Source: Myxococcus stipitatus DSM 14675
Lineage (GTDB): Bacteria; Myxococcota; Myxococcia; Myxococcales; Myxococcaceae
Direction: 5' to 3'
Length of the DNA stretch: 64,000 nucleotides
NCBI RefSeq assembly: GCF_000331735.1
Contig: NC_020126.1
Coordinates: forward strand, 8,249,501 to 8,313,500
A program made the position numbers and the translations under genes. Positions 52,384 to 61,200 of the stretch are shown one piece after another; within the stretch, counting starts at the first letter, position 1, and each line of letters starts with the position of its first letter. Under the pieces are notes generated by a model. That model did not search any database. It saw only the letters and a program-made list of their open reading frames with translations, and had not been told where the DNA came from.

Positions 52384-53454
52384 TCAGAGCATGTTCTGCG
52401 CGCCCCAGGGCCGGGCCCCGTGCTCGGGCCTGGGGGCGGCGAAGGCTGGGTCCGCCCCGGGCGCGCGCAGCCGCTCCAACACACCACACAGCACCTCCGC
52501 GCGGGTGAAGCGCTGCTGCGGGTCCTCCGCGAGGCAGCGCTCGATGGCCTGGGCGAACTCCGGGTCCATGCCTGGCACCCGCTCCACCAGCGCCCCGCAC
52601 CGGCCCAGCGGCTCCAGGGCCCCCGGCATCCGCGACAGCGGGCCCGGTGTGCGGGGAAGCCCGCCCGTGCACAGCTCGTACAAGAGCAGCCCCAGCGCGT
52701 AGAGGTCGCTCTGGGGTGTCGCCTCCGCGCCGGACCAGAGCTCGGGCGCCAGATAGCGCGGCGTCCCCGCCACCCCCGGCGCCGCCCGAGGCATCCGCAG
52801 CTCCGCCTCGACGAACGCGGCGAGGCCGAAGTCGAGCAGCTTGACGGTGCCGTCCGTGTCCAGGATGGCGTTGCCCGGCTTCAGGTCCCGGTGCAGCACG
52901 CCGCGCTGGTGCGCCGCGCACAGCCCTCGGGCCAGCCCCACCGCGATGTCCAACACGTACCGCCACGGCAACGGCAGGCGCAGCTCCGCCAGGCTCTTGC
53001 CATCCACATACTCGTAGACCAGATACGGCCGCCCTTGCACCTCTCCCGCGCGGAACACCGTGACGACGTTGGGGTGCTTGATGCGTGCGATGGCGCGCGC
53101 CTCCACGGCGAAGCTCTCCAGCGTATGGGTGTCCGGCTGGAGCGCGATGCTCAGCTTGAGCGCCACGTGCCTGTCCAACGATGTGTCATGCGCCAGGTAG
53201 ACGGCCCCCATGCCGCCCCGCCCCAACAGCCGCACCAGCCGGAACTCATCCACCTCCGTGGGAGGCTTCCAGCTCCCTCCCAGGACTTGCATCCGCCCGC
53301 CCAGCCACGAGGACTCCAGGGGCGCGTCGGACGGGACACCCTCGCTCCTCACGGCGGCGACCAGGAGCGCGCGGCACGCGGGGCACTCGGCGGCGTGACG
53401 ATGGATGTCGACTCGCGTCCCCGTCTCCAACCTCCCTTCCAGAAGTGACACCAC
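52384..53454 (-). CDS. Ser/Thr protein kinase with N-terminal zinc-finger (anti-sigma-like) domain
   Basis: Cytoplasmic Hanks-type kinase, no transmembrane segment. Zinc motif HRHAAECPAC near 18-27 (HxxxCxxC), glycine loop LLGRGGMGAVYLAHD, Lys in VALKLSI, HRDLKPGN, DFG in KLLDFGLAAF and APE in RYLAPELW. All catalytic residues are present. Coordinates use the GTG at 53454. The frame continues upstream through ...STCLCEEDVV, whose Cys would complete the zinc site, back to an ATT codon at 53487 with GAGGGGG upstream. The real start is probably there. Divergent from the sigma-factor gene, typical of myxobacterial sigma/kinase pairs. Confidence 0.9.
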   Translation of the reverse strand: MVSLLEGRLETGTRVDIHRHAAECPACRALLVAAVRSEGVPSDAPLESSWLGGRMQVLGGSWKPPTEVDEFRLVRLLGRGGMGAVYLAHDTSLDRHVALKLSIALQPDTHTLESFAVEARAIARIKHPNVVTVFRAGEVQGRPYLVYEYVDGKSLAELRLPLPWRYVLDIAVGLARGLCAAHQRGVLHRDLKPGNAILDTDGTVKLLDFGLAAFVEAELRMPRAAPGVAGTPRYLAPELWSGAEATPQSDLYALGLLLYELCTGGLPRTPGPLSRMPGALEPLGRCGALVERVPGMDPEFAQAIERCLAEDPQQRFTRAEVLCGVLERLRAPGADPAFAAPRPEHGARPWGAQNML

Positions 53455-53659
53455 GTCTTCTTCACACAGGCAGGTGGACGAAAGAATGTGGCACCCCCCT
53501 CAGTGCACTCCCCCGAAGTCTCGCATAAAAACAGCCGCCTTTCAGGAAGACGAGCAACTCGCTCATTTCATGCGCAAAGGCGACCTTCACTCAGCTTACC
53601 GCGCATAGCCAGCAAGGTCGGGCCGGTCGGCTATAGTGAGGGACAGGAGGTAGGGGGGA

Positions 53660-54559
53660 TTGGCGTTCGCACCGTTATTTCTCGCGCATGCGGGCTGTCG
53701 TGGCCTGGGAGACAACGCCCCGGAAGTCCTCGAGCCTCTCCTGGTCCGCTTCTGGCGAGCGGGCTGTGAGCGATGGCCAGACATTGCCCTGGCACCTGAT
53801 ACCTTCATCCGTCACCTCGCCTTGCATTTCCCTCGGCGCACCGCGCCAGCGGAATGGGAGTCATTGCTTACCCAGTTTGTTCCTGGTGACTTGTATCTGG
53901 CGTGTGCCTGCGCGCAGAGCCTTCCCGCCGCGCTGGCCGCCTTCGAGCGACATCACATGTCAGGGGTGGGCGCGGCGCTCGCGCACATGCGGCTGCCCTC
54001 CTCCGTGGTGGATGAGATTCGCCAGCGCGTGAGGGAGCGGCTGCTGGTCCGCACCGACACCGCGCCTCGCATCGCGGAGTACTCGGGGCGGGGGACCCTC
54101 TCCAACTGGGTGCGCGTCGTCTCGCTGCGCACGGCGCTGAGCCTCTTGCGAAAGCCTCACGAGGAAGGCTCGCTCAGCGATGCCCTCCTGGAGCTGGTGC
54201 CCTCGCCCGACGCGGACCCGGAGGTGGAGACCATCCAGCGGCGCTACCAGCATGAGTTCCGCCGCGCCCTGGAAGATGCCTTCGCCATCCTCCCCAGCGA
54301 GCACCGCTACCTGCTGCGTCTGCACTTCGTGGACAGGCTCTCCACCACCAAGCTGGCGCCGCTCTTCAATGTCAACCAGTCCACGGTCTCCCGGTGGCTC
54401 CAGAGCGCCCAGCAGGCCGTCCACGACGAGACCCGACGGCTCCTCATGGAGCGGCTGGACCTCTCCTCACAGGAAGTCACCAGCCTGTTGCGCACTGTCG
54501 AAAGCCACATCCATCTCAGCCTCAGCCGCATTCTCAATGAAACTCTTCACTCAAAGTGA
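53660..54559 (+). CDS. Sigma-70 family factor, Myxococcales type
   Basis: A 299-residue protein resembling the Myxococcales sigma-70 family 1 (Sig-70_gmx1). Residues about 100-185 act as region 2 (YSGRGTLSNWVRVVSLRTAL), region 4 is at about 215-265 (AILPSEHRYLLRLHFVDRLS, then the helix-turn-helix TTKLAPLFNVNQSTVSRWL). The N-terminal 90 residues are family-specific. Start is TTG 53660 with AGGAGG nine bases upstream; no ATG is better placed. Divergent from a zinc-finger kinase that may regulate it, and 255 bp ahead of an exoprotein operon. Confidence 0.85.
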   Translation: MAFAPLFLAHAGCRGLGDNAPEVLEPLLVRFWRAGCERWPDIALAPDTFIRHLALHFPRRTAPAEWESLLTQFVPGDLYLACACAQSLPAALAAFERHHMSGVGAALAHMRLPSSVVDEIRQRVRERLLVRTDTAPRIAEYSGRGTLSNWVRVVSLRTALSLLRKPHEEGSLSDALLELVPSPDADPEVETIQRRYQHEFRRALEDAFAILPSEHRYLLRLHFVDRLSTTKLAPLFNVNQSTVSRWLQSAQQAVHDETRRLLMERLDLSSQEVTSLLRTVESHIHLSLSRILNETLHSK

Positions 54560-54570
54560 ATCTTGAGAAT
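54530..54570 (+). terminator. Imperfect hairpin spanning the end of the sigma gene
   Basis: Outer arms ATTCTCA (54530-54536) and TGAGAAT (54564-54570), inner arms TTCACT (54546-54551) and AGTGAA (54555-54560). It overlaps the stop codon and is AT-rich for this genome. No T-run follows. Confidence 0.3.
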
Positions 54571-54814
54571 CTCTGCATAGGTTGAAGGCGGGGCGCGTCC
54601 TTAGTTCGCGAACGGCACCCGGTCCCCCGTTGTGCTCACAGCCGTTCGCATCCCCCCCGCCGTGTGCGCATGGAGCCACACGGATTCATGTCATCGAGCG
54701 GCCCGCCGCCCCACCGCGCCGCTCATTCCCATCCGTCCCTCCACGTCCACCTGGCCCTTCCAGGGCGGCGCGTGGGTGGCGAGCACTGCCCGTTTGCCTT
54801 CGAGCGGAGACACC

Positions 54815-56203
54815 ATGCGGCCTCACCTCAGCCTCGCCCACCGCGCTCGCGCCGTGGCGTTCCGAACCCTGTCCCTGCTGGGCGCGCTCGCGCTCGGCGG
54901 AAGTGCCTGTGGAGAGCGGCCCTCCTCGGGCGAGCCGGCCGCCGCGGCGGTCGACACCGTGAAGCTCGCGCGGCTGACCCGCGCGCCGGAGTCGCTGCGG
55001 GTGCCCGGCGAGTACGTGGTGGTCTTCGCCCAGGGCCTCTCGGGGGGCGCCCTGACCGCGGCCGCGGACACCATCACCCGCGCGGGAGGAACCAACACGC
55101 TCCTGCACCGCTACTCCCTCATCCCGGGCTTCACCGCGCGCCTGGATGACGCGCAGCTCGACCGGCTTCGCCGGGACCCCGGTGTCGCGTACATCGAGGA
55201 GAACCAGCACGTCTTCCTCAAGAGCGCCGTGCCCAGCCCGTCGGATGGCATCGACCGCGTGGACCAGCGCCAGGGACGCGACGGCCAATACAACGACTAC
55301 GAGAACACGGGCGCGGGTGTCCACGTGTACGTGCTCGACACGGGGCTCAACACGGAGCACTCGGAGTTCACCGGCCGGGTCGGCTCCTCCGAGTCGTTCG
55401 TCTTCGACGGCTTCGGCGTGGAGGACTGCCACGGCCATGGCACCCACGTGGCCAGCACCGCGGTGGGGACGCAGTACGGCATGGCGAAGCAGGCCACCCT
55501 CCACCCCGTCCGCATCCTCAACTGCATCGGCCGCGCGACGTGGGGCACCATCATCGCGGGCCTGGAGTTCGTGCGGATGGACTGTCCTCGGCAGGATGGC
55601 CCCTGCGTCGCCAACCTGAGCCTGTCCGGGGAGTTCTTCCAGCCCGTCAACCAGGCCGCCGCGGCCCTGGTGGACGCAGGCATCCCCGTCGTCGTCGCCG
55701 CGGGCAACAGCAACATCGACGCCTGCCTCGAGTCCCCCGGGAGCGAGCCCAAGGTCATCAACGTGGGCGCGGTCGACGACAACGACAAGCGGGCGCTGTT
55801 CTCCAACTGGGGGACCTGCGTGGACCTCTTCGCCCCCGGCGTGAGCATCCTGGGCGCCTGGGCGGGCGACGCGGTGGCGACGAACATCGACGACGGCACG
55901 TCCATGGCCGCCCCGCATGTCACGGGCGCCGTGGCCCAGTACCTGGAAAGCCACCGCACCGCCACGCCCGCCCAAGTCACGGTGAACCTCAAGGGCGCGG
56001 CCACGCTGGGCTGCGTGGACGACCTGATGGGCTCACCCAACTCGCTGCTCTTCAGCGACCTGAGCCAGGGCAACTACCTGTGTGTCGCGGACCCCAACAG
56101 CTGCAAGGGATTGTGTGGCGGGGCCGCGACGGGCTGTTTCTGCGACCCGACGTGTCTGGAGTTCAACGACTGCTGTCCTGACTTCCAGCAAGTCTGCCAG
56201 TGA
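54815..56203 (+). CDS. Secreted subtilisin-like (S8) protease with somatomedin-B-like C-terminal domain
   Basis: A 462-residue exported protease. The signal peptide ends LALGGSACGE, a possible lipobox. An inhibitor-I9-type propeptide (about 60-125; GEYVVVFAQGLS, VAYIEENQHVF) precedes the S8 domain with triad Asp175 (VLDTGLN), His208 (HGHGTHVA) and Ser363 (GTSMAAPH). The last 35 residues carry eight cysteines in the somatomedin-B order (CKGLCGG...CFCDPTC...DCCPDF...C), a disulfide-knot module known mainly from animals. Closest catalytic relatives should be proteinase K-like. Start ATG has GCGGAG upstream. First of four exported proteins. Confidence 0.92.
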   Translation: MRPHLSLAHRARAVAFRTLSLLGALALGGSACGERPSSGEPAAAAVDTVKLARLTRAPESLRVPGEYVVVFAQGLSGGALTAAADTITRAGGTNTLLHRYSLIPGFTARLDDAQLDRLRRDPGVAYIEENQHVFLKSAVPSPSDGIDRVDQRQGRDGQYNDYENTGAGVHVYVLDTGLNTEHSEFTGRVGSSESFVFDGFGVEDCHGHGTHVASTAVGTQYGMAKQATLHPVRILNCIGRATWGTIIAGLEFVRMDCPRQDGPCVANLSLSGEFFQPVNQAAAALVDAGIPVVVAAGNSNIDACLESPGSEPKVINVGAVDDNDKRALFSNWGTCVDLFAPGVSILGAWAGDAVATNIDDGTSMAAPHVTGAVAQYLESHRTATPAQVTVNLKGAATLGCVDDLMGSPNSLLFSDLSQGNYLCVADPNSCKGLCGGAATGCFCDPTCLEFNDCCPDFQQVCQ

Positions 56204-56232
56204 AAGCTGTTTCAAGCGGAGGAGGAAACACC

Positions 56233-58095
56233 ATGTCACGAATGCGCCGTTATCTGGTGATGGGTAGCACCGCCTGCCTGGCCTTGTTGTCGGGTTGCAC
56301 CTCCAGTCCCCAGGGAGAACAGCTCACCAACGCGGGCCGTACGATGCAGGGCGTGGGTGATGCCAGACGGATCAGCAAGGCCGAGTGGAACGCCTACCGG
56401 GCCGACGAGGGCTACCTGCACAGCATCGCCAAGCCGGACACCCGCGTCCGGTTGAACTTCGCGGACCCGGCGCAGTACCGCTTCGCGGTGGCGCGCCTGC
56501 GGCTCGCGGGCAAGACGCCGGAGAACTCGCCGTACCTGTTCCAGGCGCTGGAGCAGCGCCAGAAGGACCACGTGAGCCAGGGCCTGGCCGCGGGGAGCTT
56601 CGCGTCGGAGGACCCGCGCGGGCTGGCGGAGTCCGCGGAGCGCAAGGAGATGCACCTCATCGAGGCCGCCAACGCGGGTGAGACCACGTCCGAGGCCAAC
56701 GACGGCGCCGGTGTCGCGCGCTCCACCTTCCCGGGCGGCAGCTACTACACCTACGCGGACGCCAACTACACCGACGCGTCCGGCAACCCGCTGGGCGAGC
56801 TCAGGTACGTCGAGGAGTACGAAGGCGGCAAGGACCTTCCCATCGCCACCTCGGCCAACCTGGCGCTGACGACCCAGGGCCGCTACCGCGTCTCCTCCTA
56901 CAAGGTGGAGGACTCCGTCGAGGGGTTCAAGGACTCGTACATCTTCTCCGAGTTCGGTGCTCCCGCCGGCATCACCTCCACGCGGCCGGTGTTCTCCCAG
57001 CTCCTCGTGTACGCCCCCGTGGACACGGTGCTGAACGACAACCTCATCTCCGTGTGCCTCAACCGCACCTGGACCCAGGACTGCGACTACGACCTGACCG
57101 GCACGCCCCAGGCCATCAAGCTGCCCTTGAAGGGCCAGATGTCGCTGACCTCCGCGCACCTCTTCGACGCGGCGAAGATCACCCAGTTCAAGGCGGACAC
57201 GAACATGGGCACGCCCACGTATGACGTGGGCCACCTCAAGCTCATCCTCACCAACGCCGGCGGTGGTTGCGACGTCACGGACGGCAACCTCATCGAGGCG
57301 CGGATGAACCAGTTCTGGCGCGGCGCCACGCTGAGCCCGGACAAGAAGACCTTCTCCTGGGATTTGACGGGCGCCAACGCGGCCTTCTTCGACGACGGCT
57401 GCCGTCAGGTGCAGAACGAGGTGAAGCTGTCGCTGCGCATCGTGCTGCCCGTCGTCGCCTCCGTGGGCGGTCAGACGTACCAGTCCTCCGTCACGCTCGC
57501 GAGCCCCGACCCGCGCTTCCCGCGGCCGGACTACACCTTCAAGAAGATCACCGTCACCAACAGCTGCCTGGCGGCCGGCACCGAAATCGAGCTCGCCGAG
57601 GGCCAGGTGGCGCCGGTGGAGTCGGTCAAGGCGGGAGACCGGGTGCGCAACCCGCACAAGCCCTCGCTCACCGTCATGGACACGGCCGTGGGCACGGAGT
57701 CCGTCCCCATGGTGCGCATCCGCAACGCCGCGGGCAACAGCCTGCTGATGACGGAGATGCACCCCATCCAGGTGATGGCGCGCGGCATGGTCCAGGCGCG
57801 CCACCTGAAGACGGGCGACCTGGTGATGACCAAGGCGGGCCCCAGCAAGCTCGTGGAGGTCAGCCGCGAGGCGTATGCCGGCAAGGTCTACAACGTGAAG
57901 GTCGGCTCGGACGCGGAGAAGCTGGCGCTCGGCGCGGACCAGACCGTCGTGTACGCCAACGGCTTCGTCGTGGGTGATGGCCAGATTCAGGCCAAGTACG
58001 AGTCCATCGCCATGACGCAGCAGAACCCCAACGTGCTGGCCACGCTGCCGTCCAAGTGGCACCGCGACTACGTGATGTCCGTGAAGCGCAAGTAG
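56233..58095 (+). CDS. Lipoprotein with C-terminal Hint (hedgehog/intein) domain
   Basis: A 620-residue lipoprotein (lipobox LLSGC) with GGAGGA ahead of its ATG. Residues 30-440 are an unrecognised extracellular region with several cysteines. From Cys445 (TNSCLAAGTEIELAEG) a Hint-type domain follows: VKAGDRVRNP, then block-B-like MTEMHP (Thr507, His510), then GKVYNVKV and VVYANGFVVGDG. The intein C-terminal His-Asn plus nucleophile is absent (ANGF at 575-578). About 40 residues follow. This suggests autocleavage at Cys445 as in Hog or bacterial A-type Hint proteins, without splicing. Only 29 bp after the S8 gene. Confidence 0.8.
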   Translation: MSRMRRYLVMGSTACLALLSGCTSSPQGEQLTNAGRTMQGVGDARRISKAEWNAYRADEGYLHSIAKPDTRVRLNFADPAQYRFAVARLRLAGKTPENSPYLFQALEQRQKDHVSQGLAAGSFASEDPRGLAESAERKEMHLIEAANAGETTSEANDGAGVARSTFPGGSYYTYADANYTDASGNPLGELRYVEEYEGGKDLPIATSANLALTTQGRYRVSSYKVEDSVEGFKDSYIFSEFGAPAGITSTRPVFSQLLVYAPVDTVLNDNLISVCLNRTWTQDCDYDLTGTPQAIKLPLKGQMSLTSAHLFDAAKITQFKADTNMGTPTYDVGHLKLILTNAGGGCDVTDGNLIEARMNQFWRGATLSPDKKTFSWDLTGANAAFFDDGCRQVQNEVKLSLRIVLPVVASVGGQTYQSSVTLASPDPRFPRPDYTFKKITVTNSCLAAGTEIELAEGQVAPVESVKAGDRVRNPHKPSLTVMDTAVGTESVPMVRIRNAAGNSLLMTEMHPIQVMARGMVQARHLKTGDLVMTKAGPSKLVEVSREAYAGKVYNVKVGSDAEKLALGADQTVVYANGFVVGDGQIQAKYESIAMTQQNPNVLATLPSKWHRDYVMSVKRK

Positions 58096-58160
58096 TCGCC
58101 TGACGCACCGCCCTGAGCCAGAGCGCTCCCACGCGGTGCTCGCAGCTCCGAATCGACCGC

Positions 58161-58192
58161 CGGCCACCCAGTGGAGAACCGCTGGGTGGCCG
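58161..58192 (+). promoter_or_regulatory. Leader stem-loop upstream of the choice-of-anchor gene
   Basis: Perfect 11-bp inverted repeat CGGCCACCCAG (58161-58171) / CTGGGTGGCCG (58182-58192) with a 10-nt loop, 45 bases before the next start. No T-run, so more likely a leader or processing element than an intrinsic terminator. Confidence 0.4.
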
Positions 58193-58237
58193 CGCCTGTT
58201 CATCGCCTCTCCCGCACAACACAACGGAGTGAACCTG

Positions 58238-61200
58238 ATGCAGACGCGCAAAGTCTCCCTGCTCCCGCTCGTCATCGCGCTGGCCCTGGCCTGTGGCGAT
58301 GTCAGTCCCCACGAGCCCCAGCCGCCTCCACCGAAGAACGAAGTCTTCCGCGACATGAGCGCGGAGCGTGCGCGCTTCAAGAACCTCCGGCTGGAGCCCA
58401 CCGTCTCGGGGGCCCTGCTCGCCACGCCCGCCGACGCGGCCGCGGCCCTGGACCTCACCTCGTTCGTCTCCGGGCAGGTCACCTCGCCCGTGCCGCAGGC
58501 GGCGGTGGTCGTCCCGCGCTTCGGCGACATCTCGCCGCGCAAGGGCGCGTCCATGCTCGTGCTGAGCACCGGCCACGTCGACGACGCCGTCCGTCTGCCG
58601 GAGCCCGGCACCGACTTCGGCACCGTGGGCACGGAGGGGGACGTCAGCACCGTCCGCATCACCTTCAACGTCCCTCGGGGCATGACGCGGCTGTCCTTCG
58701 ACTACCGCTTCCTGAGCGCCGAGTCGCCCGACTTCATCGGCAGCCAGTACAACGACCAGTTCACCGCGCACGTGACGGACATCCAGGGGACCCGCCTGGC
58801 GGAGCAGACATCCGTCAACAGCGCGCACTTCTTCGATGCGTCCTCGACCCGCGCGGGCAAGACGAAGTTCGACTCCCTGCTCGCGGATGACCCGTCCGGC
58901 ATCGACAACTTCCCCGCGAACTACCCCGAAGGCATCCAGTTGTTCCCCGACGCCGGCATCACCGACTTCAAGAGCGTCAACGTCCCCATCTCCGTCCCCG
59001 CCCAGGGAGGGCAGGTCACCCTCGTGTTCGAGATTCGCGACCTGGGGGACGGCATCCTGGACTCCACGGTGGTCATCGACAACGTGGCCTTCGCGAGCCT
59101 GGAGATGATCGACCCGAACCCCATCCTCATCGACACGTTCCTGAACCAGGTGGAGACCGACACGCTCCGGCTGTCGACGCTCGGCACCCCCGCGCGCTCC
59201 GTGGCCGCCGACGGTGTGAGCGCGGTGCTCCTGCGCGCCCGCGTGTCGAACCTCGGGAACATGACCTTCTCGCTCGGGCCCACGCACAATCCGGCCAATG
59301 GTGGACTGGTCCCCATTGGCAGCGTGGCCGCGCCCACCAACACCATCATCACCCGCGTCGAAGAGGTCGCCACGGGGCAGTTCTTCGCATTCGCGCTCTA
59401 CATCCCTCCCGAGGACTTCAAGCGTCCCGACACCGGGGCTGACGACATGGCCCGGCAACGCGACGTCGTCCTCGACACGTCCTACACGCCCACGGGCGGC
59501 ACGGCCTTCCCGGACACGCACAAGATCACCGTGGTGCGTCCCCCCGTGGTGACAGTCCATGACATCTGGTCCGGCTGTGACTTCTGGGGCAACGCGGGCA
59601 TCTCCGGCAGCAGCCTCCACAACGTGACGTGTGCCGACTACAAGAGCACGAACTCGGAGAGCATCGACTCACCGGCCAACAGCACGGTGGTAGGCCGGGC
59701 CATCCGCACGGCGCTGGTGAAGATGCGCGGCGAGGGTACGGCGGTGACCCAGGTGGATGTGATTGGTCACGGCATGGGCGGAATCCTGGCCCGCAAGTTC
59801 GCCAGCCGGAGCAGCTACAAGAACGCGAACAACTATGGAAAGGGCGACCTCAACCGGCTCATCCTCTCCAATACGCCCCACGCGGGCACGCTCCTGGCGA
59901 ATGCCCTCACGGAGGTCCGCGCGAACATGAAACTCAAGTACGCGCCGGAGTGGGCCACCTTCAACACGGAGCTGCTCAGGGCCTTCGGCTTCTCGCTCGA
60001 GCCGGCCGACGGCGTCAGCCCGATGGCCATCGACGACCTGACCATCAACAACCCCGCGCTGGTTGCCATTGGCGAAACCCACGTCCCCACCCACGTCCTC
60101 GTCTCCACGAACGGGCAGAACATCGAGCGCAAGTTCGGGCATCCGGCGCTGCTGGACGCCGTCAAGATGATCTACACGAACATGGAGGAGTACCACCCGC
60201 TCACGGAGGAGTTGATTGCCCCGGGGACCCACAACCTCATCATGAAGGCCAACATCGTGCGGCCCCCGACGCAGAACATCCAGCCCAGCAGGGTGTTCTG
60301 CGACCAGGACTTCGACATGTTCGCCACCACGAAGGACCAGCAAGGCAGTGCCTCCACGTTGGCGACCACGGCGTTCTCGATGACAAACACCCTCGCGACG
60401 TTGAATCACTTCCGGACGCCGACCAACCCGGCCTACTTCCAGCGCACCGTGGAGCTGCTCAATACCCCCATCGCGAGCACCGCATTCGACGGCATGCTCC
60501 AGACGCCCGTCGCGCCCCCGCCCCCGACCTGCACCGGCGTGTTCGCTCCGGACGCGCCCGCTTCCGAGCAGCCACGGGAGGCCCTGGCCGAGGACACGAC
60601 GCAGGCCTGGGAGGAGTCGCTGCTCGCCGGGGGAATCCGAATCGTCTCCCCCGCCCCGGGCACTCCAGTGAGCCCTGGCGCCACGGTGACGGTGGTGACG
60701 GAGGGCACCGATGGCTTCGTTCCCGTCCTCGCGTACGTTTCTGGCGCGGGCGTGCTGGCGACGATGGATGAGCCGCCCTTCACCACGTCCTTCCGGATTC
60801 CCGCCGAGGCCGTCGGCACGGTGCAGCTGGTGGCGACGGGCATCAACGCCCAGAAGCGCATGCGGGCATCCGTGCCCGTCTTCCTGCCGGTGGTCTCCGC
60901 CGCGAGGCTCAGCGTCATCTCCGTCATCAACGGCGATGGCATCCTCCATGGGCTGGGCTCCACGCTGAACCTGACGGTCAACGGCCACTACGACGACGGC
61001 GTCATCCGCAACATCACCTCGCAGGCAGTGGGGACCATCTACTCGTCCTCCAACGACGGAATCGTCACGGTGACGCCCGCGGGAGTGGTGACGGCCACGG
61101 GGACGGGCATCGCCACCATCGTCATCCGCAACGGGACGGTGACCACGAGCATCTCCGTCACGGTGCTGGAGAAGCCCGTGGCCAACTGCATCCAGGTCCG

